Source: Polyangiaceae bacterium
GTDB taxonomy: Bacteria; Myxococcota_A; Polyangia; Polyangiales; Polyangiaceae
Length of the DNA stretch: 64,000 nt
Assembly: GCA_020633205.1 (NCBI GenBank)
Contig: JACKEB010000013.1
Coordinates: 793,035 to 857,034, forward strand
Direction: 5' to 3'
Shown here: positions 45,640 through 54,040 of the stretch, piece after piece
How the letters are laid out: every line of letters starts with the position of its first letter
Position numbering within the stretch: the first letter of the stretch is position 1
Made by a program: the position numbers and the translations under genes
The notes under the pieces: model-generated
Databases searched by the model: none
The model's input: only the letters and a program-made list of their open reading frames with translations
What the model was told of the DNA's origin: nothing

Positions 45640-46419
45640 ATGATCGCTTTGTTCGAGGAACTGGGAGCGCGTTTGGGTGTGGACCTGGGGCCGCTTACTC
45701 GGGCCATGGCGCGCCTTCCGTGGCCAGGGGAGAGTCCCGATCCCATCGGGACAATCACCCAACGCACCCCGCACTGGGGGTGCGACTTCTACCTGGATTT
45801 CCCGGAGCCGTTCGAGCACTTCACCCCGACGAACGTCCAGCTGTTCGGGTCAACCGGGGTCGACTGCAATCAGTTTGGTTTCGTGGCGCCGACGGGCCCC
45901 GTTTCCAACACCGACGAGTTGATGGTCGCGCTGTTGCAGCTAAAGGACGACGAGATCTTCGTCTTCCAGAATCTCGCGGCGTTTCTGTCGCTAGTCGCGA
46001 CCGCTGGTACGGAGGCGATCGGCCGGGACATGACGGACCAAGACTTCGCTGAGGCTCGCGAACGCGCGCTGCAGGATGAGTTCTTCGCTTACAACTCACT
46101 GCTGCTCTGCTCGCTGCCTGGCGTTTCAGTGCCGGAGAGTCCGGCAGCGGTTCTTCGACAGAGCCCCGTGGTGGAGTTCACAGTGACGAAGGCGCCCCCG
46201 CCCATCATTTCTCTGGGTGCCGCGAGGAAACATGCTGACGCCAACGAACATGCCCAGGCTGCCGAGGTGTTGGTCCTGCTCGTGGACAAGTTCCTCGACC
46301 TCGGGGATCTGGTGCCGGAGGCCAACTGGGAAGCGCTCAGCGAGCTGCTGGACCGGGTCCAACCGGAGCTCAGCGACGCAGCCCAGGCTGGCTTGAAGGG
46401 GCGCGGGATCATGCGCTGA
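45640..46419 (+). CDS. Unknown protein, 259 aa
   Basis: Starts at the ATG 45640 (MIALFEELGARLGVDLGPL). The central part (YLDFPEPFEHFTPTNVQLFGSTGVDCNQFGFVAPTGP) vaguely resembles SUKH/SMI1-type immunity folds, in which a similar FGSTG.D.N.FGF turn occurs, but I cannot assign it. The second half is helical and acidic. Cytoplasmic, without signal peptide. It faces the ODP-type metallo-beta-lactamase gene, whose stop lies 56 bases beyond. Codon use looks like the neighbours. A lone gene of unknown role. Confidence 0.65.
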   Translation: MIALFEELGARLGVDLGPLTRAMARLPWPGESPDPIGTITQRTPHWGCDFYLDFPEPFEHFTPTNVQLFGSTGVDCNQFGFVAPTGPVSNTDELMVALLQLKDDEIFVFQNLAAFLSLVATAGTEAIGRDMTDQDFAEARERALQDEFFAYNSLLLCSLPGVSVPESPAAVLRQSPVVEFTVTKAPPPIISLGAARKHADANEHAQAAEVLVLLVDKFLDLGDLVPEANWEALSELLDRVQPELSDAAQAGLKGRGIMR

Positions 46420-46475
46420 GTTGCGAGAACCGTTTCAAACGCGGTCGGACGACGCGCGACGGCTCGAGGAATGCG

Positions 46476-47597
46476 CTACTGCGCGACGTTGGAGAGCGCT
46501 GCGCCCTCACCCTCGTCTACGAAGTCCATCGCCGGGGCGGGCAAGTCCAGATCCGCTGCTGCAAACGTGGCCTCGAAGCGCAGCGCGTTGGCGACGCTCG
46601 CGTCTTCGCCGTGGGTCAAGATCTGCACGGCGCGTTCGACGACCCACTTGCCCATGCGTGCGACGTGGATCCCATCGGCGCGCACATCGAGCAGCTCTTG
46701 CAGCTCGGTGTCGTCTACCAGGCGCGAGTCCGCCGTCGCACCGAGGTGCACTCGCGCTGTTTCGAGCAGGCGCTGGAAGACAGCGTTCCAGGCTCTGAGC
46801 TCCTCTTCGGAGGTGGCGCTTTGCTCGAGCAGGTCGATGCCCACAGGCAGTTGCTCCAGGCGACTCAAGCACTCCGCGATCCAGGGCCCGCGCAACAGTC
46901 GACCGTGCTGGGGTGCGATGATCTCTGGCTTTGGATCCAACGCACGCACCTGCTCGATGACGCGCGCAATGGCTGCCCGCGCCGGCATGTAGAGTTGGTG
47001 GAACGCGCGGATGCCGACCCAGTCACTCTCATCCCCCCACAGACCACTGGCAGTCGCTGCCGTCACACCACCGAACAAGTCACCGGAGAAGAGCACGCGC
47101 GTCGCGGGGTCGTAGAGCATGGTCGCGCCGGCGAAGTGACAGAACGGAGACGGCACCGGCCGCAGTGAGTGCCCAGTGCCGAGGCGTAGTCCGCGTTCCA
47201 CATAGGGATCCGTGCACACGTAACGTGACTTTGGGATGTTGAAGAAGCGCACCAGGCGCCACGTTTCCTCGGAGCAAAGCACGCGCGCTTTGGGCATGAA
47301 GCGGGCGAGCAGCGTGCCCACCACAGAACCCACATCGGGATCTTGATGATTGAGGAAGATCAGCTGCACCCGATCCACGCTGCCGAGCAGCCGGCTGCAT
47401 TTCTGCTGAACAGCAGCAAACTCGCTGCTCGAGCCGGGATCGATCAACAGGTTGACCGAGCGCTTCCGATCGTCGGAACGAAAGATCCGCAGATAGGGAT
47501 TCGCGAAAAAGATGCCGCCGGGATCGCGACGACCCACCCAAAACGTGTCGTCAGCGATCTCGATCGGCTCAGTCACTGGGTCATGGACGTCAGTCAC
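46476..47597 (-). CDS. ODP-type metallo-beta-lactamase-fold protein
   Basis: 373 residues from a GTG. The metallo-beta-lactamase fold is that of oxygen-binding di-iron (flavodiiron/ODP) proteins, with ligand motif NHQDPDVGS (H-x-D-x-D), the next His in PSPFCHFAGATMLYDPATRVLFSGDLFGG (also providing the bridging Asp), and the last His in APQHGRLLRG. In flavodiiron proteins the first motif is H-x-E-x-D-H; here Glu is Asp and the last His is Val, as in stand-alone oxygen-sensing ODP proteins. The C-terminal 100 residues (ARVHLGATADSRLVDDTELQELLDVRADG...) replace the flavodoxin domain. It is a possible O2 or NO sensor or reductase. Cytoplasmic; lone gene. Confidence 0.8.
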   Translation of the reverse strand: MTDVHDPVTEPIEIADDTFWVGRRDPGGIFFANPYLRIFRSDDRKRSVNLLIDPGSSSEFAAVQQKCSRLLGSVDRVQLIFLNHQDPDVGSVVGTLLARFMPKARVLCSEETWRLVRFFNIPKSRYVCTDPYVERGLRLGTGHSLRPVPSPFCHFAGATMLYDPATRVLFSGDLFGGVTAATASGLWGDESDWVGIRAFHQLYMPARAAIARVIEQVRALDPKPEIIAPQHGRLLRGPWIAECLSRLEQLPVGIDLLEQSATSEEELRAWNAVFQRLLETARVHLGATADSRLVDDTELQELLDVRADGIHVARMGKWVVERAVQILTHGEDASVANALRFEATFAAADLDLPAPAMDFVDEGEGAALSNVAQ

Positions 47598-47722
47598 GGG
47601 GAACCGCCGAAGTAGAGGGTTGAGGGACGATGAGTGTATCGGAACCGAACACCCCTACTGCCAGCGACAAGTCGTCACATGCGTGCGTTTTCAACCACGA
47701 AACACAGTGAAACTGATCTTTA

Positions 47723-47739
47723 GTTCCTTGCGGTAACGT
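47723..47739 (+). promoter_or_regulatory. Third copy of the motif (GTTCCTTGCGGTAACGT)
   Basis: Resembles the two motifs upstream of the unknown paralogues. On this strand it could drive transcription into the gap carrying the heptad-repeat frame and the gene at 48195. Confidence 0.3.
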
Positions 47740-47847
47740 ATCGGTAGGATCGGGCCCGGTGCCGTTGCGTGACGGACTGAAGGCGCGAGCGGAGCGGACC
47801 GGTGCGGCGCGCCGTGACTGCCAAGGTCGATGGCCAGCGTTTCACAA

Positions 47848-47865
47848 GCGCTCCTCACCCCCAAA
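47848..47865 (-). repeat. Dispersed motif copy (TTTGGGGGTGAGGAGCGC)
   Basis: Intergenic copy of the TTGGGGGWGAGG family, T variant, minus strand. Confidence 0.6.
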
Positions 47866-48194
47866 TGCGCGAGGATTGATGCCAGCTGCGCCAACACTGA
47901 GCCCAACTGCGTGAGTTGCTGGGCCTCAGCGTCCCGCCCGTAGGCCCAATGTGCGTGCCTGAAGGCCTATTTCGCGGGCCGTGGAGCTATTTGAGCGCAC
48001 GAAAGGGCATTCAGGACGCACGAAAGGGTGTTGGAGACGCGCGAGAGGCCTTCGCGGACGCGCGTGAAGTCTCAGCGAGCGCACACAAGGGGGTTGGGGG
48101 AGAGGAAGAGGTCCACGGGCGTGGAGCGTCTTGGAAATCGAGGACGGAGCGATCAGCGTGACGCATCGATCTCGCTGGCGTAGGACGCGTTGAC

Positions 48195-48998
48195 ATGAGC
48201 GCGCCCTTCGATTGGGGAAACGACCCCAGCGCGATTCGCATCGAGTGGGATGAAACCTCCCACCATGCGATCCACGTCCAAACCCAAGCCACGCGTTGCT
48301 CGATCCAGCACGGCGAGCCGGTGCATCCAGTGGTTATCAACCTCTTGCGATACGCCGGCTTTCCGCGTTCTCCGGTGACGTTCAAAGCAGGACGCACGTC
48401 CTTCGTCCCTGGCGAGTTCCACTCCTCCATCAGCGTGTCCGCGGGAGACAGGCCCACGGTCGTCTCTTGCTCGCACCACAATTGGTCAGAGGATCCGGGC
48501 TACGCGCCCGTGGTAGATCTGCTCAAGCGCGTGCTCGCTTCCCACGTGAGTGGAGAGCCGCTGCGCGACGCGACGCCGCTCCTCGCGCCGCTGCCAGAGG
48601 TGCTGCGGTTCGAGTACCGTCGAGGATCTCCGTACCAAGGCGGCGCTTACACCCTGACGCTCACCCCAGACGGCAACGCCGAGTTGTTGGTGCAGCAAGA
48701 GCAGCCCAACTCCGGAACCCAGTGGAAGAAGGCGAGCGCGCTACTCGACGACGCGACCCGGCGCGCCGTGATGACTTGGTATCGCATGCTCAGCGGCCCC
48801 GGAGAGGAGCCGCCGTTTTCTGCAGAAGCCGCCAGGGGAGGGCACACACCTGCAGAGTTCGTGGTTCGCAGCGCCGAGCGCACTGTCTTGCGTTCGGCGC
48901 GATTTGCCTGGGAGCAGCGCACCGAAGATCCCCGCTGGGCGGCCCTATTTGCCATGCTCGATCCCATCGCCGAGTCCCTGCTGCCGCGCCTGACCTAA
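48195..48998 (+). CDS. Unknown protein, 267 aa
   Basis: Starts at ATG 48195. I do not recognise it. It is beta-rich in the N-terminal half (SSISVSAGDRPTVVSCSHHNWSEDPG, YRRGSPYQGGAYTLTLTPDGNAELLVQQE), and the C-terminal half is helical (ALLDDATRRAVMTWYRMLSGPG, ...FAMLDPIAESLL). No signal peptide. The coding-like base composition is good and codon use resembles neighbours. Directly after its stop lies another copy of the G-rich motif (49016) and then a small membrane-protein gene on the same strand. Confidence 0.65.
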   Translation: MSAPFDWGNDPSAIRIEWDETSHHAIHVQTQATRCSIQHGEPVHPVVINLLRYAGFPRSPVTFKAGRTSFVPGEFHSSISVSAGDRPTVVSCSHHNWSEDPGYAPVVDLLKRVLASHVSGEPLRDATPLLAPLPEVLRFEYRRGSPYQGGAYTLTLTPDGNAELLVQQEQPNSGTQWKKASALLDDATRRAVMTWYRMLSGPGEEPPFSAEAARGGHTPAEFVVRSAERTVLRSARFAWEQRTEDPRWAALFAMLDPIAESLLPRLT

Positions 48999-49015
48999 GA
49001 ACCGCGAGCAAGGGG

Positions 49016-49033
49016 TTTGGGGGAGAGGAAGAG
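49016..49033 (+). repeat. Dispersed motif copy (TTTGGGGGAGAGGAAGAG)
   Basis: 18 bases, plus strand, 18 bases beyond a stop codon. Flanks resemble the copy at 48094 over about 25 bases (AAGGGG upstream, AGG downstream). Confidence 0.6.
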
Positions 49034-49090
49034 GCCTTCCGCCCTCCGGCCCGCGCTACGAAGCCGAAGCAGTCGTATGCTGCACCGGCT

Positions 49091-49390
49091 ATGTGGACGG
49101 ATGTGGTGGTGGGATGCGTGGCTGGCGCCGGGGTGGGCGTCGTGAGCTCGCTCGCCGTCGAGATCTTCCACCTCGCCCTGCGTCGGGCACGCAACGCGCG
49201 TTTCATCGCCGCAGGTGAGCCGCCCTGGAAGGACGAAATCTTTCGCCCCAAGTGGGGCCTCCTCGGGGCGGCCAGCGCCATCATCGGTGCCATAGCTAGC
49301 GGACTTGGCGCGACGCTACCGATCCTGATTTGCGTGGCCCTCGTTCCGCCGCTCCTGCTCGCGCTGCTGGGTGTCGTCTACTTGCGCTAG
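49091..49390 (+). CDS. Small membrane protein, 99 aa
   Basis: From ATG 49091 to TAG 49390. Two hydrophobic segments: residues 3-27 (VVVGCVAGAGVGVVSSLAV) and 55-98 (LLGAASAIIGAIASGLGATLPILICVALVPPLLLALLGVVYL, likely two helices). Between them is a basic, Arg-rich loop with a conserved-looking AAGEPPWKDEIFRP. No family recognised. It lies between an unknown gene and the DUF2252 lipoprotein gene, all on the plus strand. Confidence 0.6.
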   Translation: MWTDVVVGCVAGAGVGVVSSLAVEIFHLALRRARNARFIAAGEPPWKDEIFRPKWGLLGAASAIIGAIASGLGATLPILICVALVPPLLLALLGVVYLR

Positions 49391-49440
49391 TGGGGCGCCC
49401 GAGCGCCGCGCGACGGCTTGTTCGAGGTACGCTCCAAGCC

Positions 49441-50676
49441 ATGCGACACGGGCTGCTGGCGTTGTTACTCACCGGGTGCTGCGCCACGCACGCGGTGCCT
49501 CCGAATGCCAAGTGTCCGAGCGAACCGAGCGCGCCGGCTGCACCAACTCCCGAGGCGGGGCAGCAGAACGCGCTGGAGCTCGCTCAAGACTCGCCGTACC
49601 GCAAGAACCCGGCGTTGCGCGCCAAGCTCTCGCAGAGCCCTCATAAATATTTCCGCGCAATTAATTCAGAGTTCGCCATCGAGGTCTGCAAGCGCTTCTC
49701 TCGGGTTCGGGCGACGCTGCCCATCGTGAATTTGCACGGGGACGCCCACGTGGAACAGCTGGCGATCACCGACGAAGGCGCGGGGCTCTCGGACTTCGAT
49801 TATTCCGTCTCCGGGCCACCGGTGATCGATCTGGTGCGTTTCGGGACGTCACTAGCGCTCGCTGCGAAGCAGCGCGGCTGGCCCAGTGAACCCCTCGTGA
49901 GGGCGTTCCTGGACGCCTACGCGACCGATCCTCCACCCGCCAGCGATCAACCGCCTTCAGCGCTCCTGCGCCTCCGCTCCAGCTTCCGAGAGGACCGTGG
50001 GGACTTCTTAAACCAGGCGGAAAAGCTGATGACCACCGAACTCCCACCGCGCTACGCAAGCGAAGCGCGCGCGGGCTGGCAGCGCTACGTCGCGCTCGTG
50101 CTGCAACTCGACCCAAGCCGAAGCGCGGACTTCTTCCGCGTCAAGCGGCGTGGGATCCCCACGAACTTCGGCCTGGGTAGCGCGACCACCGCGCGCATTC
50201 TGTACCGCATCGAGGGTCCCACCAGCAGCCCCAACGACGACGTGATCCTGGAAGCCAAAGAGATGCGGAGCGTCCCCGACAATCCATGCATCGAAGGCCG
50301 AGGCGGCTTACCCGTGCGCATCATCCTCAATGCAACACGCCTCGGGGCGAAGGCAGATCCGTTCCTGGCGATCGTGCCGAGGGATGCCTCCGAGGACGTC
50401 GACGATCCGCCCTGGTGGATCCAGTCCTGGTGGGCACACTACGCCGAGATCGACATCCAGCGTTCCCTCGAGTCAGAGACCGAGCTGCGGGAGCTCGCCA
50501 GCTTCGCGGCGGCGCAACTCACACTCGGACATACCGGATTCCTGCCCGCGCCGTACGACCGTCAACTACGGGTCTTGCTCAAAGACATGTTGAATGAGCA
50601 TCGTGAGTTGATCCTCGACGCGATTCACTCCCTCACCCAATCCACACTCGACGCCTACGCGAAGTTCAAGCAGTAG
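49441..50676 (+). CDS. DUF2252-family lipoprotein
   Basis: 411 residues from the ATG at 49441 (a longer frame to 49330 overlaps the small membrane protein). Lipobox LLTGC near residue 13, then a Pro/Ala linker. The body is DUF2252, a kinase-like fold of unknown activity: PHKYFRAINSEFAIEVC, the hallmark LPIVNLHGDAHVEQLAITDEGAGLSDFDYSVSGPPVIDLVRFGTSLALA, and FFRVKRRGIPTNFGLGSATTARILYRIEGP...VILEAKEM. The HGDAH and DFDY motifs correspond to the catalytic-loop and metal-binding Asp of protein-kinase-like enzymes. Unusually for the family it carries a lipoprotein signal, so it acts outside the cytoplasmic membrane, where ATP is scarce. Confidence 0.85.
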   Translation: MRHGLLALLLTGCCATHAVPPNAKCPSEPSAPAAPTPEAGQQNALELAQDSPYRKNPALRAKLSQSPHKYFRAINSEFAIEVCKRFSRVRATLPIVNLHGDAHVEQLAITDEGAGLSDFDYSVSGPPVIDLVRFGTSLALAAKQRGWPSEPLVRAFLDAYATDPPPASDQPPSALLRLRSSFREDRGDFLNQAEKLMTTELPPRYASEARAGWQRYVALVLQLDPSRSADFFRVKRRGIPTNFGLGSATTARILYRIEGPTSSPNDDVILEAKEMRSVPDNPCIEGRGGLPVRIILNATRLGAKADPFLAIVPRDASEDVDDPPWWIQSWWAHYAEIDIQRSLESETELRELASFAAAQLTLGHTGFLPAPYDRQLRVLLKDMLNEHRELILDAIHSLTQSTLDAYAKFKQ

Positions 50677-50717
50677 CGCCGCTAGAGCCCATCACAGGCG
50701 CGCAGGGGAACGGTCGG

Positions 50718-50734
50718 TTGGGGGAGAGGAACAG
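50718..50734 (+). repeat. Dispersed motif copy (TTGGGGGAGAGGAACAG)
   Basis: 17 bases, plus strand, 42 bases beyond the stop codon of the DUF2252 gene. Confidence 0.6.
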
Positions 50735-50764
50735 GCGCTAAAACACTTTGAGCCACAAAAGCAA

Positions 50765-50792
50765 ACGGGCCCGGCGCTGTTGCCGGACCCGT
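50765..50792 (-). terminator. Terminator-like hairpin after the SBBP lipoprotein gene
   Basis: Arms ACGGGtCCGGC and GCCGGgCCCGT (one mismatch) around a six-base loop, followed on the minus strand by TTTGCTTTTG. It lies about 160 bases beyond the SBBP gene stop. Confidence 0.55.
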
Positions 50793-50954
50793 CGGGGAGG
50801 GGTGAATGCCCGCTGTGCGGTGCAGGCGCTGTGATGTTTGTCACTCAGCCGCTGCGGGCTCCTCGCTCGGTCCGGTCTCTTCCGTTTCCGCGGTGGAACG
50901 GCTGCGGCGGCTGGCGAGCCCCATGCGCTCCCGTGGCACTCATACCAGCAGGTC

Positions 50955-52391
50955 TCAGAGCGTCATGCGTGCGATGAATACGTCGAAGTCATCCGTGCCA
51001 GTTTGACCCGGCAAGGAACCGCGAACCCGACCCACGACGAAGGCCGCGCCTGCGCCTACCGCGATGCCGTCGATTTCCGCGAGGCCTTCAGGCTCACTTG
51101 GGCTGAGCTGACGGATCCAGGTGACGGTTCCGTTGGACTCCAGCCTGGCTACGAAGCCATCGCTCGCGCTCGGCTCGCTGGTGAGTGAACCGAACGTCTC
51201 TCCTGCAACGTAGACGGCGCCCGTCTCGTCCACCTCCAAGGCGTGCGGCTTGTCCGACCGGTCGCTCCCAAACTGCCGCGTCCAGATCGGCGAGCCGTCG
51301 GAGCTGAGCTTCGACACGAAGATGTCGTTGTTGCCAGTGTTGGTGAACCCAGGAAAGGCGGAGTGCGTGGTACCTGTGACGATGACGTCGGCGTTCGGGT
51401 CGATCGCGATGGCGAGCACCTGATCGCGGTCATCCGTCGCGATGGGCACTGTCCAAAGCTCCTCCCCCGCAGAACTGTACTTGCGCACGAACCCGTCCAC
51501 GTCCCCGGGCTTGGTGTCGAAGCCAGGCATGCCGTCGGTGACTAGGCCCCCCATGTACGCGTTTCCGGAAGCATCGACGGCGACGGCATAGGCGAAGTCG
51601 TTGAACGGATGCGTGAACTGTCTGGTCCAGGCGACGTTGCCGCTAGCGTCGTGCTTGAGAATGAACGCGTCTGAACCACCAGCATAGGTCTGTCCGGGGA
51701 GTGCGGCTGCGACGGTTCCGACCACGAATGGGCTCCCGTCCGGTCCGCAGTCCAAGCTAAACAAGTCGTTTTGACTGACCGCTCCGAACACGCGCGTCCA
51801 GAGCACGGAGCCCGTCATCGAGAGTTTCCGAAGGTACATCGTCTTGTGGGCCTTGGAGCCTTCGCCATCGAGCAGCCCGGAGAGCGTGCCCGCGATGTAC
51901 ATGTTTCCCTGAGCATCCAGCTTGAGCGCGGACAGTTGCTCGCTTCCCTCTTCGGCGGTCAGCACTCGCGCCCACAACTCGTCGCCCGTCGGCGAATAGG
52001 CGCGGATGAAGTCGTCGCGCAGACCACCGGACACCCCAGCGCCTGGGGTGGCGTTGTACACGGTGCCCGCAATGTATCCGTTGCCCTCGGCGTCAATCGC
52101 GGCGCCATTGGCGCTGTCATCCCAGCCCGGAATTCCGCCAAACTGATGTACCCATTCTCCAGGGCACGTGCCGATTGGTCCGCAGCCGGCGCCCGGTTTT
52201 CCCGCAGATCCCGCGGCGCCGCCGCTGCCGCCTGTCTGGCTGCCGCCGTTACCGCTGCCTCCCGAGCCGGCGCTGGACGCCCCTGCAGACCCACCCGCTC
52301 CGCCGGAGTCTCCGAAGCCCACCTTGGCATCCCCACAGCCCACTGCGATGAGCGCCAACGCAGCGGCGTACCCCAACCCTCGGTCCACCAT
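50955..52391 (-). CDS. SBBP-repeat (beta-propeller) lipoprotein
   Basis: 478 residues from the ATG at 52391; the frame goes to 53171 but the extra part is non-coding and overlaps the neighbouring gene. Signal peptide VDRGLGYAAALALIAV ending in lipobox VGC. Residues 25-70 are a Gly/Ala/Ser linker. The body has seven SBBP repeats of about 50 residues with the pattern D.GN.YI.G......PG......D.F..K....G...W.R.FG, e.g. AEGNGYIAGTVYNATPGAGVSGGLRDDFIRAYSPTGDELWARVL and DASGNAYMGGLVTDGMPGFDTKPGDVDGFVRKYSSAGEELWTVPI. Envelope-anchored propeller. Its promoter, leader and signal peptide form a module shared with the Cys-rich lipoprotein gene at 40.7-42.4 kb. Confidence 0.88.
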   Translation of the reverse strand: MVDRGLGYAAALALIAVGCGDAKVGFGDSGGAGGSAGASSAGSGGSGNGGSQTGGSGGAAGSAGKPGAGCGPIGTCPGEWVHQFGGIPGWDDSANGAAIDAEGNGYIAGTVYNATPGAGVSGGLRDDFIRAYSPTGDELWARVLTAEEGSEQLSALKLDAQGNMYIAGTLSGLLDGEGSKAHKTMYLRKLSMTGSVLWTRVFGAVSQNDLFSLDCGPDGSPFVVGTVAAALPGQTYAGGSDAFILKHDASGNVAWTRQFTHPFNDFAYAVAVDASGNAYMGGLVTDGMPGFDTKPGDVDGFVRKYSSAGEELWTVPIATDDRDQVLAIAIDPNADVIVTGTTHSAFPGFTNTGNNDIFVSKLSSDGSPIWTRQFGSDRSDKPHALEVDETGAVYVAGETFGSLTSEPSASDGFVARLESNGTVTWIRQLSPSEPEGLAEIDGIAVGAGAAFVVGRVRGSLPGQTGTDDFDVFIARMTL

Positions 52392-52550
52392 CTCAAAGGG
52401 TATGGACGACGCCCTGCGTGGCGTCAATGATCGAACGGCTTGTTGCCGTACGGTCGCTTGGGAGTCCGCCTGAGCGCGCTCCCCAACCACACACACATTG
52501 GGACCCATCGTAAACTGGCTCCCTACAGGAGTCCCTGCTAGCCGACTGCG
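52361..52550 (-). promoter_or_regulatory. Leader module B, shared with 42411-42600
   Basis: See module A. In the RNA direction it includes a perfect hairpin GACGCC-ACGCAG-GGCGTC directly ahead of the start region; in module A the stem is GACGC...GCGTC with a mismatch at the sixth pair, so the fold is conserved. Confidence 0.7.
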
Positions 52551-52688
52551 AAGACTCCTCGATTTCGCTCGCAAGAAGCACCACTTCCCTTGGTTGCAAC
52601 GGAAGCGTTTCCTGACGGAAGCACCACGAAGGGATGACCAAACAGTGCTTGACTGAGTTCCACGGCATATCAACATCAGCGAACCGAC

Positions 52689-53420
52689 ATGGGAAGCCCT
52701 GGTTCCAGCGTGCGAGATACTCTCCGGCCTGATGATCGGATTGTGTGGGACGAGTACGTTCAGCTGGAAGTAGACGGCGTTCGACGTGAGGCAGTTGGAG
52801 CTCTCCAGCGCTTCGTTGATCGGCTCAAGTCCTATTCCGAGGATGAGCGGCGTCGGTTTGCGCTGCTGCTGGTTGACGCCGTTCGGCGCGAGGGTGGTTC
52901 GGAGTTCCCCATCCGGCATCCACTCTGGAACGAAGTCGTGCTCCCTGTGCTGCTTGAACGTTACGACCGCAACGAGCCGGGCTCCGCACGAAGCCTTCTC
53001 AGGTTCCGCCATCAGCTCCACGGTGGTTCCGCGTGCGCCGAGCAGATCGGTGACCGAGACGTTTCGGATTGGGCACTCGTCGATCAGGCGATCACACAAG
53101 AGCCCAACGCGAGGGACCTGAGGGAACGCTGGCTCGCCATGCGTGCCGATTGGTTCGAGTACGCCATCCATGAGGTGCCATCAGGGGTGCTATTGGGGCA
53201 GGATGGGGCCTCCGTTGCTGGGTGTGACGACCTGCTCGCAGAGCTGAGTGAGTTTGAGGTTCGAGCGGAAGCGCTTGGAGTGCGGGATCAGCACGGCGAA
53301 GCGATTCGTGAATGGCGCTACTACTTCGCTGGCTATCGCGAGTACCTTGTTCATAGTGAGGACTATGCGTCGTTTGCGGACTTCCTGTCCTCGCACCCGA
53401 TGAGTGCTGAACGAACCTGA
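52689..53420 (+). CDS. Unknown protein, 243 aa
   Basis: Starts at ATG 52689. Not recognised. Helical and acidic: VWDEYVQLEVDGVRREAVGALQRFVDRLKSYSEDERRRFALLLVDAVRREGG, then FPIRHPLWNEVVLPVLLERYDRNEPGSARSLLRFRHQL, LRERWLAMRADWFEYAIHEVPSGVLLG and a C-terminal WRYYFAGYREYLVHSEDYASFADFLSSH. No signal peptide or membrane segment. The final Tyr/Trp-rich helix is striking, as in immunity or phage-defence helpers, but that is a guess. The 3' end overlaps the minus-strand frame at 53363-54040. Confidence 0.65.
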   Translation: MGSPGSSVRDTLRPDDRIVWDEYVQLEVDGVRREAVGALQRFVDRLKSYSEDERRRFALLLVDAVRREGGSEFPIRHPLWNEVVLPVLLERYDRNEPGSARSLLRFRHQLHGGSACAEQIGDRDVSDWALVDQAITQEPNARDLRERWLAMRADWFEYAIHEVPSGVLLGQDGASVAGCDDLLAELSEFEVRAEALGVRDQHGEAIREWRYYFAGYREYLVHSEDYASFADFLSSHPMSAERT

Positions 53421-54040
53421 GCGAATGGGCGCTCAATCGCGCCGTCTTGGCTTCGGCAACACCCAATGTCGTTGCACGCCGGGCAAAAAGCCCGCCTGGA
53501 AGCCACCACCGCCTGGGCCGCGCGGATTCGAACGACGCTGGGCGACACGCTCCAAGCCCACGCCGGCGAAGTGCACTCTGCGTCGGCGTCGGGGAGGTGA
53601 AGGGTGAGCTCAGGCTTCTCCGGGACGTGTTCGCCGGAGGTCATCGCGCGGCCGGTCCATTCGGGGCCTCCTATCTTGGCGCGTCGTTCCGTGGGGTACA
53701 CGGAGACCGCGACGTTCTTGTTGGGCGCGCGGGAGGCTTCGACGGGGGTGCGCTGTTCGGCGTAGTAGCTGGTCAGGAGTTGGCGGAGGTCGAGCTCCGA
53801 CGGCACTCCGTCGACGATGAGCGAGTGATCGCGGCCAGCGATTGCTGGGGTGTTGGTGTCGCGGCGCTCGTAGACGCGGAGCGCTTGACGACAGCGCTCC
53901 TCGCCCCCTGAGGTGACGTAGCCTTCGAGTCCGCTGCTACAGGCCACCGGGGCGGATGCGGTTGCGGATGCGGTCGGTGCGGACTTCGGCTCGACTCGCT
54001 TCTCAAGTCCGTTGAGGCTATGGAGGGATATGCCGTTCAC
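53363..54040 (-). CDS. Possible unknown secreted or broken protein
   Basis: A 225-codon minus-strand frame. The middle part reads like protein (CSSGLEGYVTSGGEERCRQALRVYERRDTNTPAIAGRDHSLIVDGVPSELDLRQLLTSYYAEQRTPVEASRAPNKNVAVSVYPTERRAKIGGPEW). The last 60 codons become Cys/Arg-rich and unlikely, and the ends overlap the genes on both sides on the other strand. The overlapping plus-strand frame 53447-53911 has the look of an antisense shadow. I take it as a real but perhaps truncated gene, possibly part of the linker/domain of a lipoprotein; start and stop are uncertain. Confidence 0.4.
   Translation of the reverse strand: MNGISLHSLNGLEKRVEPKSAPTASATASAPVACSSGLEGYVTSGGEERCRQALRVYERRDTNTPAIAGRDHSLIVDGVPSELDLRQLLTSYYAEQRTPVEASRAPNKNVAVSVYPTERRAKIGGPEWTGRAMTSGEHVPEKPELTLHLPDADAECTSPAWAWSVSPSVVRIRAAQAVVASRRAFCPACNDIGCCRSQDGAIERPFAQVRSALIGCEDRKSANDA

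Larger units (their letters stand above)
47598..48194. other. Intergenic gap, 597 bases, with motif copies and heptad-repeat ORF
   Basis: Contains copies of the dispersed G-rich motif at 47848-47865 (minus) and 48094-48108 (plus), the third 18-base motif (47723-47739), and a frame at 47916-48161 with six imperfect seven-residue repeats (see finding). No recognised gene. Confidence 0.5.

Noticed and set aside
48296..49090. Plus-strand frame overlapping the unknown gene at 48195
   Set aside because: Arg/Ala/Pro-rich shadow; only its last 99 codons, beyond the other gene, look like a protein.
52392..53171. N-terminal extension of the SBBP lipoprotein
   Set aside because: The signal peptide begins at 52391; the extension covers the leader module and the opposite gene.
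53447..53911. Plus-strand frame opposite the possible gene at 53363-54040
   Set aside because: Rich in Gly/Arg/Val with the periodicity of an antisense shadow; the minus strand reads more like protein.
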